Below are positions 42,381 to 52,760 of a stretch of DNA of 64,000 nt, piece by piece. The notes under the pieces are model-generated. The model was not told where the DNA came from. It saw only the letters and a list, made by a program, of their open reading frames with translations, and did not search any database. The position numbers and the translations under genes were made by a program. The stretch is from Mesorhizobium prunaredense (lineage in GTDB: Bacteria > Pseudomonadota > Alphaproteobacteria > Rhizobiales > Rhizobiaceae), in the NCBI RefSeq assembly GCF_900156895.1, contig NZ_FTPD01000078.1, positions 104,672 to 168,671 on the forward strand. Reading direction: 5' to 3'. The first letter of the stretch is position 1; each line of letters opens with the position of its first letter.

Positions 42381-43433
42381 ATGGCCAACGCAATGTTCAG
42401 GGTGGCGCTCTCCAGTGATTTCCGCAAGCCGGACGGTTCGCCGACCTTTCCCGATTTCGACCTGACGCCGCTGCGCAATGCGCCCGGCGTCGAGATGGCG
42501 TTTCTGGAATCAAACAATCCGCTGCGCGCCGAACAGCTTGAGGACTTCGATGCGCTGATCCTGCTCGCCCATCGCTTTGATGCGACCAGTGTCCCGAAGG
42601 GCGGCCGCCTGGCCGTCGTTGCCCGTTTCGGGGTCGGCTACGATACCGTCGACGTCGAGGCTTGCACCGCCGCTGGCATCGCCCTTGTCATTACGCCCGA
42701 CGGCGTGCGACGGCCTGTCGCCGTATCCGTCATCACTTTCATGCTCGCAATGACCGGCAAACTGCTGGCCAAGGATGCGCTGACCCGCAAGGCACGTGAG
42801 GGGTTCGACAAGCGTTCGGAGCATATGGGCGTCGGCCTCGTCGGGCGGACGCTGGGATCGCTCGGCATCGGCAACATCGGCGCCGAGGTCTTTCGCTTGG
42901 CCAAGCCCTTCGACATGAAATTCATCGCCCATGACCCATTCGCCGACAGCAAGGTCGCTGCCGAACTAGGCATCGAACTGGTCGGACTGGAAGATCTATT
43001 CCGCCGCGCCGATGTGTTGTCGGTGAGCTGTCCGCTAACGCCTCAGACCCACCACATCGTGAATGCCGAGCGGCTCGCCCTGATGAAGCCGACGGCTTAC
43101 CTGATCAACACCGCGCGCGGTCCGATCGTCGACCAGAAGGCGTTGACGAAAGTGCTGCGGGAGCGCCGCATCGCCGGCGCGGGGCTCGACGTGCTGGAGC
43201 AGGAGCCGCCGGAAGCCGACGACCCGATCCTCAGGCTCGACAACGTTATCCTGACGCCGCACGCGCTTTGTTGGACCGACCAGTGTTTTGCCGGCAACGG
43301 TGCCGCCGACGTCAAGGCGGTCATCGAGGTCCAGCACGGCCGCGAGCCGCGCGGCGTGGTCAATCGCGAGGTGCTTTCAAGCGAGGCATGGAAGAATCGG
43401 CTGGCCGGTTTCGCTGCCCGCTTCGGGACGTAG
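42381..43433 (+). CDS. D-isomer-specific 2-hydroxyacid dehydrogenase
   Basis: This 350-residue NAD-dependent enzyme has the Rossmann motif SLGIGNIGAEVFRLAKPF and the catalytic Arg, Glu and His in NTARGPIVDQ, LEQEPPEADDP and LTPHALCWTDQ. A short insertion around RKAREGFDKRSEHMGVGL sits before the cofactor domain. It would oxidise or reduce a sugar-acid C2 hydroxyl. The ATG at 42381 (MANAMFRVAL) has GGAGGAG upstream and starts 13 bases after the aldolase gene. Confidence 0.9.
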   Translation: MANAMFRVALSSDFRKPDGSPTFPDFDLTPLRNAPGVEMAFLESNNPLRAEQLEDFDALILLAHRFDATSVPKGGRLAVVARFGVGYDTVDVEACTAAGIALVITPDGVRRPVAVSVITFMLAMTGKLLAKDALTRKAREGFDKRSEHMGVGLVGRTLGSLGIGNIGAEVFRLAKPFDMKFIAHDPFADSKVAAELGIELVGLEDLFRRADVLSVSCPLTPQTHHIVNAERLALMKPTAYLINTARGPIVDQKALTKVLRERRIAGAGLDVLEQEPPEADDPILRLDNVILTPHALCWTDQCFAGNGAADVKAVIEVQHGREPRGVVNREVLSSEAWKNRLAGFAARFGT

Positions 43434-43548
43434 GAGTACGAGCATTCGGCGCGCCGCCACAGGCTTCGCGGCGGCTTCACGGGAGAAACACTCGATCGCC
43501 GCGCCCGCGGACGAGTGAAGGCAGACGAAAATGGGAGGACCAAGCACT

Positions 43549-45204
43549 ATGAACGATCATGACAAACGTGACTTTCTGGCAGGCCTCGAAGCAGAGGTCG
43601 ACGCCTTGATGCGCGGCGAAACCACCCGCCGAACCTTCATAACCCGCTTCGGCCAGATGACCGGCATGCTGGCGGCGTCCGGACCGATCCTCGGCTTGAT
43701 GACGGATTGGGCGCTGGCGCAGCAGAAGCTCGAACTGGCAGACGCCGGTTCGCCGCTCGGCCAGGCACAGGCGGCGGCCATGAAGGCGTCGATGGAAGGC
43801 CCGGCGGATGGTTCCGCCTTCCGCGCCGTCGAGGCCGCCAAGACGCATTCGGGTGTCACGCTGAACATGACCTACGAGGTCGGCCTGCAGGCTCTCGATC
43901 CGCGCAATTTCAGTGGACCGATGTGGGAGCAGCTTACGGGCATGAAGTCGAACGTGGTCGAACTGTCGAACCCGGACCAGTACTCCAAGGCCGTTGCCGA
44001 GCACATTGCCGGCTCAGGCGCCTATGACGTCCTCGACATCTCGCCAGCCTGGACGCCCTCGCTAGCCGATGGCGGCGTCATCGCACCCCTCGACGATTAC
44101 ATCGCCAAATACATGAACCCGGCCGACCTCGAGGACTATCATCCGCTCTACAAGGCGCTGCCGACCTACAAGGGCAAGATCTGGGGCTTCTTCGATGACG
44201 GCGACATGTTCGCCCTCTACTACCGCAAGGACATCTTCGAGGATCCGAAGATGGTGGAGGCCTACCAGGCCAAGTTCAACGCCAAGCTCGCGCCGCCGAA
44301 GACCTGGGAGGAATATGCCCAGATCGCCCAGTTCATCACCGACCAGATGGCGCCGAACGTTTATGGCGCAGGCCATTTCCGCAAGGCGGGCAGTCCCGGC
44401 AATCAGTTCGACTTTCTGCAACAGTACCGCGCCAACGGTGGAAAACTGTTCGGCGATGACATGAAAGCCGGCTTGGTTTCAGATGCTGGCGTGAAGACGC
44501 TGCAAAACATGATTGCAGCCAATGCGGCGTCTATCCCCGGCAACAATGAACTCGACGCCGTCTCGCTGTGGGCGGCGTTCCTGACCGGCAAGGTAGCGAT
44601 GATCTACTCCTGGCCGCCGTCTGGCCGCATGGCCGCGAACTATTCGCAGTCGGCTACTGCAATCAACTTCATCCCGCAATCACAGATCGCCGGCAAGGTC
44701 GGCTATGCTGTCGTGCCCGGCAATCCTGAACATGCGACCGGCTTCAACAAGGCGCTGTCGGCGGATTCGGCTAACCCCGAAGCGGCCTACCTGTTCATGC
44801 AGTGGGTCTGCTCACCGCCCGTCTCGCTTGCGCGCTGCATGCTGCCCTACGCCCTGCGCGATCCCTACCGCATCTCCCACTTCAAATCCGAGCTTTACGG
44901 CGCGCTGTTCCCGAGCGCCAAGGAGTACCTGAGCAATCTTAACAGCTCGGCCAATGTCGGTCTCCTCGACCCGATCATGCCCGGCGCGCAGGACTATTTC
45001 CTGAGCATCGACCGCATGTGCACGGCTGTGTGGGCCGGTGCGGATCCGAAGGCGTCGCTAGAAACAGCGGCGGCCGAGTGGAATGAGACGACCGACCGGC
45101 TCGGCGTCGATTCGCAGAAGGCATTCTACACCGAGTTCCTGAAACTGCCGGGCGCTACTGCCGACAACACGGTGGAGAAGCTCGGCATGGCGGTCACCCT
45201 CTGA
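43549..45204 (+). CDS. Sugar ABC transporter substrate-binding protein with Tat signal
   Basis: This 551-residue periplasmic protein is longer than most family-1 binding proteins. Its N-terminus has about 30 polar residues, then ETTRRTFITRFGQMTGMLAASGP, a twin-arginine signal, cleaved near ALAQQ. The mature part has binding-protein patterns such as YDVLDISPAWTPSLADGGVIAPLDDYI and GKIWGFFDDGDMFALYYRKDIF. Export in folded form suggests a bound cofactor or rapid folding. It begins the four-gene transporter section of the operon. Confidence 0.9.
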   Translation: MNDHDKRDFLAGLEAEVDALMRGETTRRTFITRFGQMTGMLAASGPILGLMTDWALAQQKLELADAGSPLGQAQAAAMKASMEGPADGSAFRAVEAAKTHSGVTLNMTYEVGLQALDPRNFSGPMWEQLTGMKSNVVELSNPDQYSKAVAEHIAGSGAYDVLDISPAWTPSLADGGVIAPLDDYIAKYMNPADLEDYHPLYKALPTYKGKIWGFFDDGDMFALYYRKDIFEDPKMVEAYQAKFNAKLAPPKTWEEYAQIAQFITDQMAPNVYGAGHFRKAGSPGNQFDFLQQYRANGGKLFGDDMKAGLVSDAGVKTLQNMIAANAASIPGNNELDAVSLWAAFLTGKVAMIYSWPPSGRMAANYSQSATAINFIPQSQIAGKVGYAVVPGNPEHATGFNKALSADSANPEAAYLFMQWVCSPPVSLARCMLPYALRDPYRISHFKSELYGALFPSAKEYLSNLNSSANVGLLDPIMPGAQDYFLSIDRMCTAVWAGADPKASLETAAAEWNETTDRLGVDSQKAFYTEFLKLPGATADNTVEKLGMAVTL

Positions 45205-45315
45205 GCTCGGCGTGCGTCGGGGACGCCGGCCGGCATTCTTGACCAAAATCGGTGTTGCGGGCGCTTGGTCCGCAACACCTGTCGCAACCGTCAGGCAGGT
45301 TTTGGGATGTAATCG

Positions 45316-46257
45316 ATGCAGCCTACCGCAACCATCAGTCGCTTGAAGGCCGCTGGCGCCCCGCCACGACTGTCGGGCTTCGCACAATGGGCGGACCGCC
45401 ACTTCAAATGGCTGCTGGTGGCGCCAGCAGTACTGCTGATCCTGGCGCTGTCGGTCTATCCGCTGCTGTTCTCGCTGGTCGTGTCTTTCATCAACTATGA
45501 TTTCCAGGTGCCGGGCCACGCCTTTGTCGGATTGAAGAATTTCGAGCGCGTCGTGTTCGATCCCGTCGCGCGCTGGTCGCTTTGGCTGACAGCGTGGCTC
45601 TCGGGGATTAGCGTCGCTATCGAATTCGTTCTCGGCCTTCTGGTGGCGCTGACCATGGTTCGCAGCTTTCCGGGCCGCGGCGTGATCATGTCGATCCTGA
45701 TCGTGCCGCTGTTCATCAGCCCGGTTATCGTCGGCCAGGCCTGGACGCTGCTGCTGCAGCGGCCTTTCGGGCCGACCAACTACATTTTGACGCAACTTCT
45801 GGGGCAGGAGGTGACAATCGGCTGGATGACCGAATCGCCATGGCTCTATTTTTCGCTGATTATCGCCGATGTCTGGCAGTGGACACCGTTCATGTTCGTC
45901 ATCCTGCTCGCCGGGCTTACCGCCATTCCCCCGAACCTTTACGAGGCGGCGGAACTCGACGGGGTCAATGCCTGGCAGGCGTTCTGGGCGATAACCCTGC
46001 CGCACCTCGCGCCAATGATGCTGCTGGCGCTGACCTTTCGGCTGCTCGATGCAATCCGCATGTTCGATACTATTTTCATCATGACCGGCGGCGGGCCAGG
46101 CACGCGGACCTACACCGCTTCCTACTATCTCTACACCGTCGGCTTCACCCAGTTCCATCTGTCGCAGGCGACCGCCGGAAGCTGGTTGTTCCTGATCTTC
46201 ACCGCGCTCGTGGTAATGCTGCTGGTGCGACGGCTTTTGAAGACGGAGCCGGTCTGA
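45316..46257 (+). CDS. Sugar ABC transporter permease (MalF type)
   Basis: This 313-residue inner-membrane permease has six helices, the first near residues 34-55, and the cytoplasmic coupling motif YEAAELDGVNAWQAFWAITLPHLAPM. It resembles the first permease of carbohydrate CUT1 transporters. The stop codon overlaps the ATG of the second permease by one base. Confidence 0.92.
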   Translation: MQPTATISRLKAAGAPPRLSGFAQWADRHFKWLLVAPAVLLILALSVYPLLFSLVVSFINYDFQVPGHAFVGLKNFERVVFDPVARWSLWLTAWLSGISVAIEFVLGLLVALTMVRSFPGRGVIMSILIVPLFISPVIVGQAWTLLLQRPFGPTNYILTQLLGQEVTIGWMTESPWLYFSLIIADVWQWTPFMFVILLAGLTAIPPNLYEAAELDGVNAWQAFWAITLPHLAPMMLLALTFRLLDAIRMFDTIFIMTGGGPGTRTYTASYYLYTVGFTQFHLSQATAGSWLFLIFTALVVMLLVRRLLKTEPV

Positions 46258-47105
46258 TGGCGGCCGTCGCGCCTGTCCGTCGCCCGAAACGCCGGTCGAT
46301 ACCGGTCGGCCGCATCCTGCTGCTCGGCTTCTTCCTGGTCTTCGTGTTGTGGCCGCTCTACTGGATGTTCAACACCTCGATCAAGCCGAGCGACGACTAT
46401 CTCACCGTGCCGCCCGTCTGGTTCCCAACCGCACCCACCCTTGTCCACTATGAAGCTGCGCTGTTCGCCTATCGCGGCCTCGACGGGCTGATCAACAGCC
46501 TGATCATCTCGCTGTCGGCAACGGTGCTCTCGGCCCTGTTCGGCACGCTGATGGCCTACAGCCTGGCGCGCTACAACACCGGCGGCCAGCATCTGTCGTT
46601 CTGGGTGCTGTCGCAGCGCTTCCTGCCGCCCATCGGCATCGTGCTGCCGGTGTTCCTGATCTACCGCGGCGTCGGCCTCTACGACACGCATATCGGCCTG
46701 ATCATCGCCTATACAGTGTTCACGCTGCCGGTGTCGGTGTGGATGATGTTCGCTTATTTCCGCGGCATGCCGAAATCGATGGAGGAGGCGGCCCTTGTCG
46801 ACGGCTGCACGCGCTGGGAGGCGTTCTGGCGCGTCGCCGTGCCGCTCGCCGCGCCAGGCATCGTCGCGGCGGCGGTCTTCGCCTTCATCGCCTGTTGGAC
46901 GGAGTTCTTCTTCGCGCTGATTCTGACCAGCCGCAGTGCTTTCACGCTGCCAACGGTGTTTCGCGCCTTCATCGGTTTCCAGGGCGCGCAATATGGCGAG
47001 GCGGCAGCCCTGGCCATCGTCTCCCTCGTGCCGTCGATCGCGCTGGGAGTACTTGCCCAACGACATCTCGTGCGCGGGCTCACGCTCGGCGCTGTTCGCG
47101 GATAG
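46257..47105 (+). CDS. Sugar ABC transporter permease (MalG type)
   Basis: This 282-residue permease has six helices and the coupling motif MEEAALVDGCTRWEAFWRVAVPLAAPG; the N-terminal half holds FNTSIKPSDDYLTVPPVWFP, typical of MalG-like subunits. The ATG is at 46257; the longer open frame upstream is shadow of the first permease. It overlaps its upstream neighbour by one base. Confidence 0.92.
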   Translation: MAAVAPVRRPKRRSIPVGRILLLGFFLVFVLWPLYWMFNTSIKPSDDYLTVPPVWFPTAPTLVHYEAALFAYRGLDGLINSLIISLSATVLSALFGTLMAYSLARYNTGGQHLSFWVLSQRFLPPIGIVLPVFLIYRGVGLYDTHIGLIIAYTVFTLPVSVWMMFAYFRGMPKSMEEAALVDGCTRWEAFWRVAVPLAAPGIVAAAVFAFIACWTEFFFALILTSRSAFTLPTVFRAFIGFQGAQYGEAAALAIVSLVPSIALGVLAQRHLVRGLTLGAVRG

Positions 47106-47116
47106 AAAGGGTCGGC

Positions 47117-48207
<1,091 letters not shown>

Positions 48208-48211
<4 letters not shown>

Positions 48212-50187
48212 CCACGGCAGCATCTCGAGCAATCCGCTTGTGTGGGACCGAACAGGTCGATCCGCAGTTGCGGACACTGCGCGCGGGACCCTTGTCGGTC
48301 GAGTTTGACAATGGGGCGATACGCTATGTGCGTATCGGCGGGGTCGAGGTTCTGCGCGGGATCTCATTTCTCGTACGGGACGAGAACTGGGGAACCGAGA
48401 CGCCCGTTCTCGATGACCTCCAGATCGATGAAAAGCCGGATGCGTTCAGCGTCGCCTACCGTGGAACATGCGCCGGTGCGTGCGGTCGGCTGGTCTACCA
48501 GGCGCAGATCGCAGGCGGGAGCGACAGTGCGCTGTCGTTCGTGGTGGAGGCAGAGCCCGAAACTGACGTGTTGACCAACAGAACCGGCTTCGTCGTGCTG
48601 CATCCGATCGAGGGTTTGGCCGGCAAGCCGGTAAAGGTGCTGCACGAAGACGGTCGCGAAAAACTCTCGCTTTTTCCGGACTACATCGATCCTAGATGTC
48701 CGTTCACCGACATTCGCGCGCTTTCGCACGAGATCGTACCTGGAATCTGGGCCACATGCACCCTGGAAGGAGACGCCTTTGAGATGGAGGATCAGCGCAA
48801 CTGGTCCGACGCCTCCTACAAAACCTATGTCCGTCCCCTGCGTCGCCCGTGGCCCTACAGATTGCCGAAAGGCGAGAAATTCACGCAGGCCGTCCGACTT
48901 CAGGTATTGGGAACGCTCCCTGCCGGGACGTCTAAAGACCCCAATCCATCCATCAATCTGACGATCGGCGGAGCCATCGGCCGAGTGCCCCGCATTGGCG
49001 TCGGCGTCGCTGCCGACGAGGCGAAGCACGCGCTCGACGTCCCCGAGCTCACTCGACGATTGGCTCCGCAGTGGATGGTCTGCCAGGTCGATCTCCGGTT
49101 CGGGCACGGCCAGGTTGAACTCGAAAGTTACGCCGCCCTGGCACAGTTGACCGGTGCTGGCGTCGTACTTGAGATCATCACCAAGGGCACGCTCGATCCC
49201 TTCGGCGAATTGGAGCCGATTGGGGCGGCTGTCCACACCATTGGCCTCGACCTGGAAGCTGTTTCCGTCTTTCCGGCGCAGGACATGAAGTCGGTGCAGC
49301 CGGGAGCACCGTGGCCGGCGATGCCCACCTTCGAGCAAAACTACTCCGCCGCTCGCCGGGCTTTCCCCGGGGTGCCGCTGGGCAGCGGTATGGCCGCATA
49401 TTTCACCGAGCTCAACCGCAAGCGTCCGCCAACCGGAGCGCTCGACTACGCAACCTTCACCACCTGTCCAAACGTGCACGCAGCAGATGATGTCTCCGTG
49501 ATGGAGACGCTTCAGGCTATCCCTCATCTGATCCGCTCTACCCGTGCTTTCATGGGCGACCGCTTGCCCCTGCGCATTGGTCCCAGTCAGCTCGGCTGCC
49601 GCGAGAACCCCTACGGAAAGTCCACTGCGCCGAATGAAGAGAACGGTCGCGTCTGTCTGAGCCGTATCGACCCTCGGCAGCGCGGCCTGTTCAATGCGGC
49701 TTGGACAGTCGGCTATTTCGCGGCCTGCGCGCGCGAGGGAATCGAGGCCGTCGCATTCGGCGACTTCACCGGCCCGTTCGGATACGTCTACAGGAAGGCC
49801 GATTTCGTGCAGCCGTGGTTTGACCAACAGGATGGCCGAATGGTGTATCCCGCATTCCATGTCATGGCAGGCCTCTCAAAACTCAGCGGGGCCGCCCTGC
49901 TGTCCGTGGGAACTTCCGGAGCTGACGGCATCGCGGCGATCGCGGCTGAAAAAGACGGGCGCACGACGCTGTGGCTCTCGAATCTCATTGCCAAAGAGCA
50001 ATCAGTGCAGCTTTCGGATACGCCGATCAGCGCCCGCATTGCTCTTCTTGCTGCCAACCAGTTCGAGCGGGCGGCAGCCGATCCGAACTTCATGGAAAGT
50101 CCCGGAAGACGGCTGGATGACCAATTCATCTCTCTTGACGCCTACGCCGTGGCGCGAGTCGATCTCCACCGTTCGTCTTCGACATAG
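48208..50187 (+). CDS. Large protein resembling D-apionate lactonase
   Basis: This 659-residue protein has no signal peptide. It begins with a beta-rich domain (LRTLRAGPLSVEFDNGAIRYVRIGG, then ISFLVRDENWGTETP), a central part that looks like a TIM barrel (about residues 250-540), and a beta C-terminal domain. This architecture and the N-terminal block recall the ApnL D-apionate lactonases of rhizobia, which open the lactone to D-apionate. The call is from memory of that family and needs a search. The TTG start overlaps the ATPase stop codon. No apionate oxidoisomerase or RuBisCO-like gene is present. Confidence 0.5.
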
Positions 50188-50282
50188 CCCGGTGGACGGT
50201 AGATTGGTGGGGTTGATGTAGCGGAGAACAGAGTCAACGTCCGCTCTGGCGTTCAGTGTCGGATGCCCGTTATGGCGCTCTT

Positions 50283-50331
50283 TGCTAGTTCCCGCCGACC
50301 AGTTCAAGCAGCAAGGTTCTCGGCCATTGGC
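50283..50331. repeat. Copy 1 of a short dispersed repeat (family D)
   Basis: Contains CCCGCCGACCAGTTCAAGC followed by AGCAAGGTTCTCGGCCA. Similar words occur at 51554-51592 and 57619-57672, all in the same orientation and all in gaps of the metal island. The 50188-50646 gap also holds the kinase-like remnant at 50350-50420 and no other supported gene. Confidence 0.55.
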
Positions 50332-50349
50332 GGCAGCCAGTCTGATTGA

Positions 50350-50420
50350 GTTTGAGCCCAATCTTCGAAACGCTGCCCTCAACATTTTGAATGGCGCCAG
50401 CGCACCGGGGCATGCGGCGG
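50350..50420 (-). pseudogene. Short remnant resembling the end of a PfkB-type sugar kinase
   Basis: Read on the minus strand, this piece encodes GALAPFKMLRAAFRR, close to the end of the kinase at 61115-62035, GALAPFETLRAAFED. The DNA word GAATGGCGCCAGCGC is identical at 50389-50403 and 61145-61159. Homology does not extend far on either side, so it would be a fragment of a duplicated or deleted kinase gene. Confidence 0.5.
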
Positions 50421-50646
50421 GAGCACCGTCGCGGAACGCCACGCGGTTCAACGCGCCGAGGGGGTCACCCGCTTCCGGCGCACCCGCGGTTTTGATCGGC
50501 GGCTTCCGGAATAGCGTCACACTTGTTACTCCCACTGGTCATTTTCCGGTGCCAAACTATTTCAAGCCCAATAACGAGCGATGAGCAGCGAATGAGCCGC
50601 GCTTCAGCCGTGAGGCGCGGGAACTCGCCCAGATCAGGAGGAAGCC

Positions 50647-51435
50647 ATGACTTCAGCAGCCGAGAGCGGACGGAAAAGCGGACAGACTGCCATGCGCACA
50701 CCACCGGTGGTGTCGCCGCAGGAGTGGGAAGCGGCCCACGAGCAGCTGCTCGTGAAGGAAAAGGCCCAGACCCGCGCCCGTGACGCGCTGGCCGCCGAGC
50801 GGCGGCGGATGCCGTGGATGGCGGTGGAGAAGACCTATGCGTTCGAGGGGCCTGACGGAAAGGCCAGCCTGCTCGACCTGTTCGACGGTCGGCGTCAGCT
50901 GATCGTCTACCGCGCCTTTTTCGAGCCGGGAGTGTTCGGCTGGCCCGACCATGCCTGCCGCGGCTGCTCCCTGGTGGCCGACCAGGTCGCCCACGTCGCC
51001 CACCTGAACGCCCGTGACACCACCCTCGTCTTCGTCTCGCGTGCGCCCCAGGCTGATATCGCGCGGCTGAAGGCGCGGATGGGCTGGGAGATGCCGTGGT
51101 TCACTCTCACCGACAGCTTCGACGCCGATTTCGGCGTGGACGAGTGGCACGGCCACAACGTGTTCATCCGCGACGGCGACCGCGTGTTCCGTACCTACTT
51201 CATCAACAACCGCGGCGACGAGCAGATGGGAGGCACCTGGAACTACCTCGACATCACGCCGCTGGGCCGGCAGGAGGTCTGGGAGGACTCGCCCGAGGGC
51301 TATCCCCAGACCCCGACCTACAAGTGGTGGAACTGGCACGACAGCTACGCGGCGGATCCAGCGGCCGACAAGAAGTGGGCCGAGGTGTCGGACGCCGGAG
51401 AGGCGGCGTTCCGGGAGGCGAGCACGAAGCCATGA
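50647..51435 (+). CDS. DUF899-family thioredoxin-fold protein
   Basis: This 262-residue protein belongs to the DUF899 (YCII-unrelated, thioredoxin-like) group: it begins VVSPQEWEAAHEQLLVKEK, has YRAFFEPGVFGWPDHACRGCS in the middle with paired Cys residues, and ends EGYPQTPTYKWWNWHDSY. No enzymatic function has been shown for the family. GGAGGAAG precedes the ATG. It is on its own strand segment, separated from the MerR gene by more than 300 bases. Confidence 0.88.
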   Translation: MTSAAESGRKSGQTAMRTPPVVSPQEWEAAHEQLLVKEKAQTRARDALAAERRRMPWMAVEKTYAFEGPDGKASLLDLFDGRRQLIVYRAFFEPGVFGWPDHACRGCSLVADQVAHVAHLNARDTTLVFVSRAPQADIARLKARMGWEMPWFTLTDSFDADFGVDEWHGHNVFIRDGDRVFRTYFINNRGDEQMGGTWNYLDITPLGRQEVWEDSPEGYPQTPTYKWWNWHDSYAADPAADKKWAEVSDAGEAAFREASTKP

Positions 51436-51553
51436 GCCAGGCCTGGTCCGGTGGGTCCGACGGACGGCTACGGTCGGTCTGAGGACCGCCGATCGACCGT
51501 GGCGCGAAGCGCCGCGACGAAAAGCGGTCGCGAATGTCCGGAACCGGCGCTCT

Positions 51554-51592
51554 GTGCTCGCCGGCCGATTCAAACGGCAAGGTTGTCGGTCG
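51554..51592. repeat. Copy 2 of the family D repeat
   Basis: GCTCGCCGGCCGATTCAAAC and CGGCAAGGTTGTCGGTCG match the copy at 57619 closely, with a short deletion at the left. The rest of the 51436-51741 gap contains no supported gene. Confidence 0.55.
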
Positions 51593-51741
51593 TTTGACGC
51601 CGGGTAGCCGGGGCGACGCACGTTGGACACAAGGCGACCTTTTTCAACCCATTTTGCTACCCAATAGCCGACATTCGCGGCAATTATCGCTGATGGACCC
51701 AAAGCCGACAGCAAGCCTTGCTGGAGATGCGCCCTCTGACC

Positions 51742-52155
51742 TCAGTGCTCGTGCCCGCAAAGGGAGTGGTCGGACAAGGCGCGGATGACATAGCAGTCCC
51801 CGACGGTTTCGCCCGTGCAGCAGGTAGCGATACGTTCGAGTTCCTCCTCCAACTTCTGCAGCTTTGCAATTCGGTCCCGGACGGAGGCGAGCTGCTCTTT
51901 GGCGATCCTGTCTGCATCGGCGCACGGCCTGTCGGCATGTCCGCTGAGACCGATGAGCTGCCGGATCGAGTTGATCGTTAGGCCAAGGTCGCGGGCGTGA
52001 CGGATGAATGCCAATCGCTCTAGCTCGGCCTTCGCGAAGCGCCGCTGATTGCCTTCTGAGCGCTCCGGCGCTTCCAGCAGCCCCATCTGCTCGTAGTAGC
52101 GGATGGTAGGAGCTTTCACTCCCGTCCGCCGCGACAGGTCTCCAATCGAATACAT
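51742..52155 (-). CDS. MerR-family metal-responsive regulator (ZntR/CadR/PbrR type)
   Basis: This 137-residue regulator has a MerR winged helix (YSIGDLSRRTGVKAPTIRYYEQMGLL) and a long dimerisation helix. The metal-binding residues are Cys78 in DRPCADAD, Cys112-Cys113 and Cys121 in TCCTGETVGDC, with a terminal CGHEH. The spacing corresponds to the divalent-metal sensors ZntR, CadR and PbrR rather than to CueR or MerR. It is divergent from the metal-exporter operon and would activate its stretched promoter when Zn, Cd or Pb is bound. Confidence 0.9.
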   Translation of the reverse strand: MYSIGDLSRRTGVKAPTIRYYEQMGLLEAPERSEGNQRRFAKAELERLAFIRHARDLGLTINSIRQLIGLSGHADRPCADADRIAKEQLASVRDRIAKLQKLEEELERIATCCTGETVGDCYVIRALSDHSLCGHEH

Positions 52156-52170
52156 CCGTCATTTTCCCTC

Positions 52171-52201
52171 TTGAACCTCTAGTCACTAGAGCAATTAGGT
52201 T
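52171..52201 (+). promoter_or_regulatory. MerR-type promoter with 19-base spacer and central palindrome
   Basis: TTGAAC (52171-52176) and TAGGTT (52196-52201) are 19 bases apart instead of 17. The spacer holds the perfect palindrome CTCTAGT-C-ACTAGAG (52177-52191). A lengthened spacer around a dyad is the hallmark of promoters that MerR-family activators untwist, and the regulator gene starts only 16 bases away on the other strand. Confidence 0.85.
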
Positions 52202-52231
52202 GTCTGGCAGAGAATGGCAACAGGTGAGATC

Positions 52232-52714
52232 ATGACTGCGACTTCCGGCGAAACCCATGACCATCCCGGAGTGATCGCTCCTCCGCCCCTGGTGTTTGCA
52301 GGCTCCTGGGCCGCGGGCGTGCTTGCCGACAGGTACGCCAGCGGATGGCCGCTTCCGCCTGCACTCCCGGCGAAGGTGCTGGCAGTCCTGCTGGGCGGAG
52401 CAGGCGTCGTCTTCCTGGCAGGCGCGCTCGGGCTCTTCCGGAAGGCGGGCACCAGGCCGGAGCCATGGCAACCGACGACCGCCATCGTGACGAGCGGAAT
52501 TTACCGGGTGACCCGCAACCCGATGTATGTCGGCATGGCCCTTGTCTACGTCGCTCTCGCCCTCGCTCTCGGCAGCCTTATCGCTCTCACCCTCCTTTCC
52601 GCAGCCGTCCTCGTGATCTACCGCGGCGTCATTCTTCGGGAGGAGCAATATCTGGAGCGGAAGTTCGGCGGCGAGTACCGCGCCTACAAGGCTCGGGTGC
52701 GGCGCTGGCTCTAG
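52232..52714 (+). CDS. Isoprenylcysteine carboxylmethyltransferase-like membrane protein
   Basis: This 160-residue protein has about four membrane segments and the ICMT-family signature YRVTRNPMYVGMALVYVALAL, followed by EEQYLERKFGGEYRAYKARVRRWL. Bacterial members are presumed phospholipid or small-molecule methyltransferases, but their role in metal resistance is unknown. The ATG at 52232 is preferred over the one at 52214, as the predicted RNA start near 52208 leaves too short a leader for the latter and AGGTGAG lies before the former. Confidence 0.82.
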   Translation: MTATSGETHDHPGVIAPPPLVFAGSWAAGVLADRYASGWPLPPALPAKVLAVLLGGAGVVFLAGALGLFRKAGTRPEPWQPTTAIVTSGIYRVTRNPMYVGMALVYVALALALGSLIALTLLSAAVLVIYRGVILREEQYLERKFGGEYRAYKARVRRWL

Positions 52715-52760
52715 ACAGAGAAATTTCGCCTCTAGCTGCTTGAACTCGTAGGAATGCACC

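Noticed and set aside
48364..49860. 498-codon minus-strand frame across the lactonase-like gene
   Set aside because: Composition and position mark it as a shadow; the plus-strand frame is coupled to the ABC operon and starts and ends sensibly.
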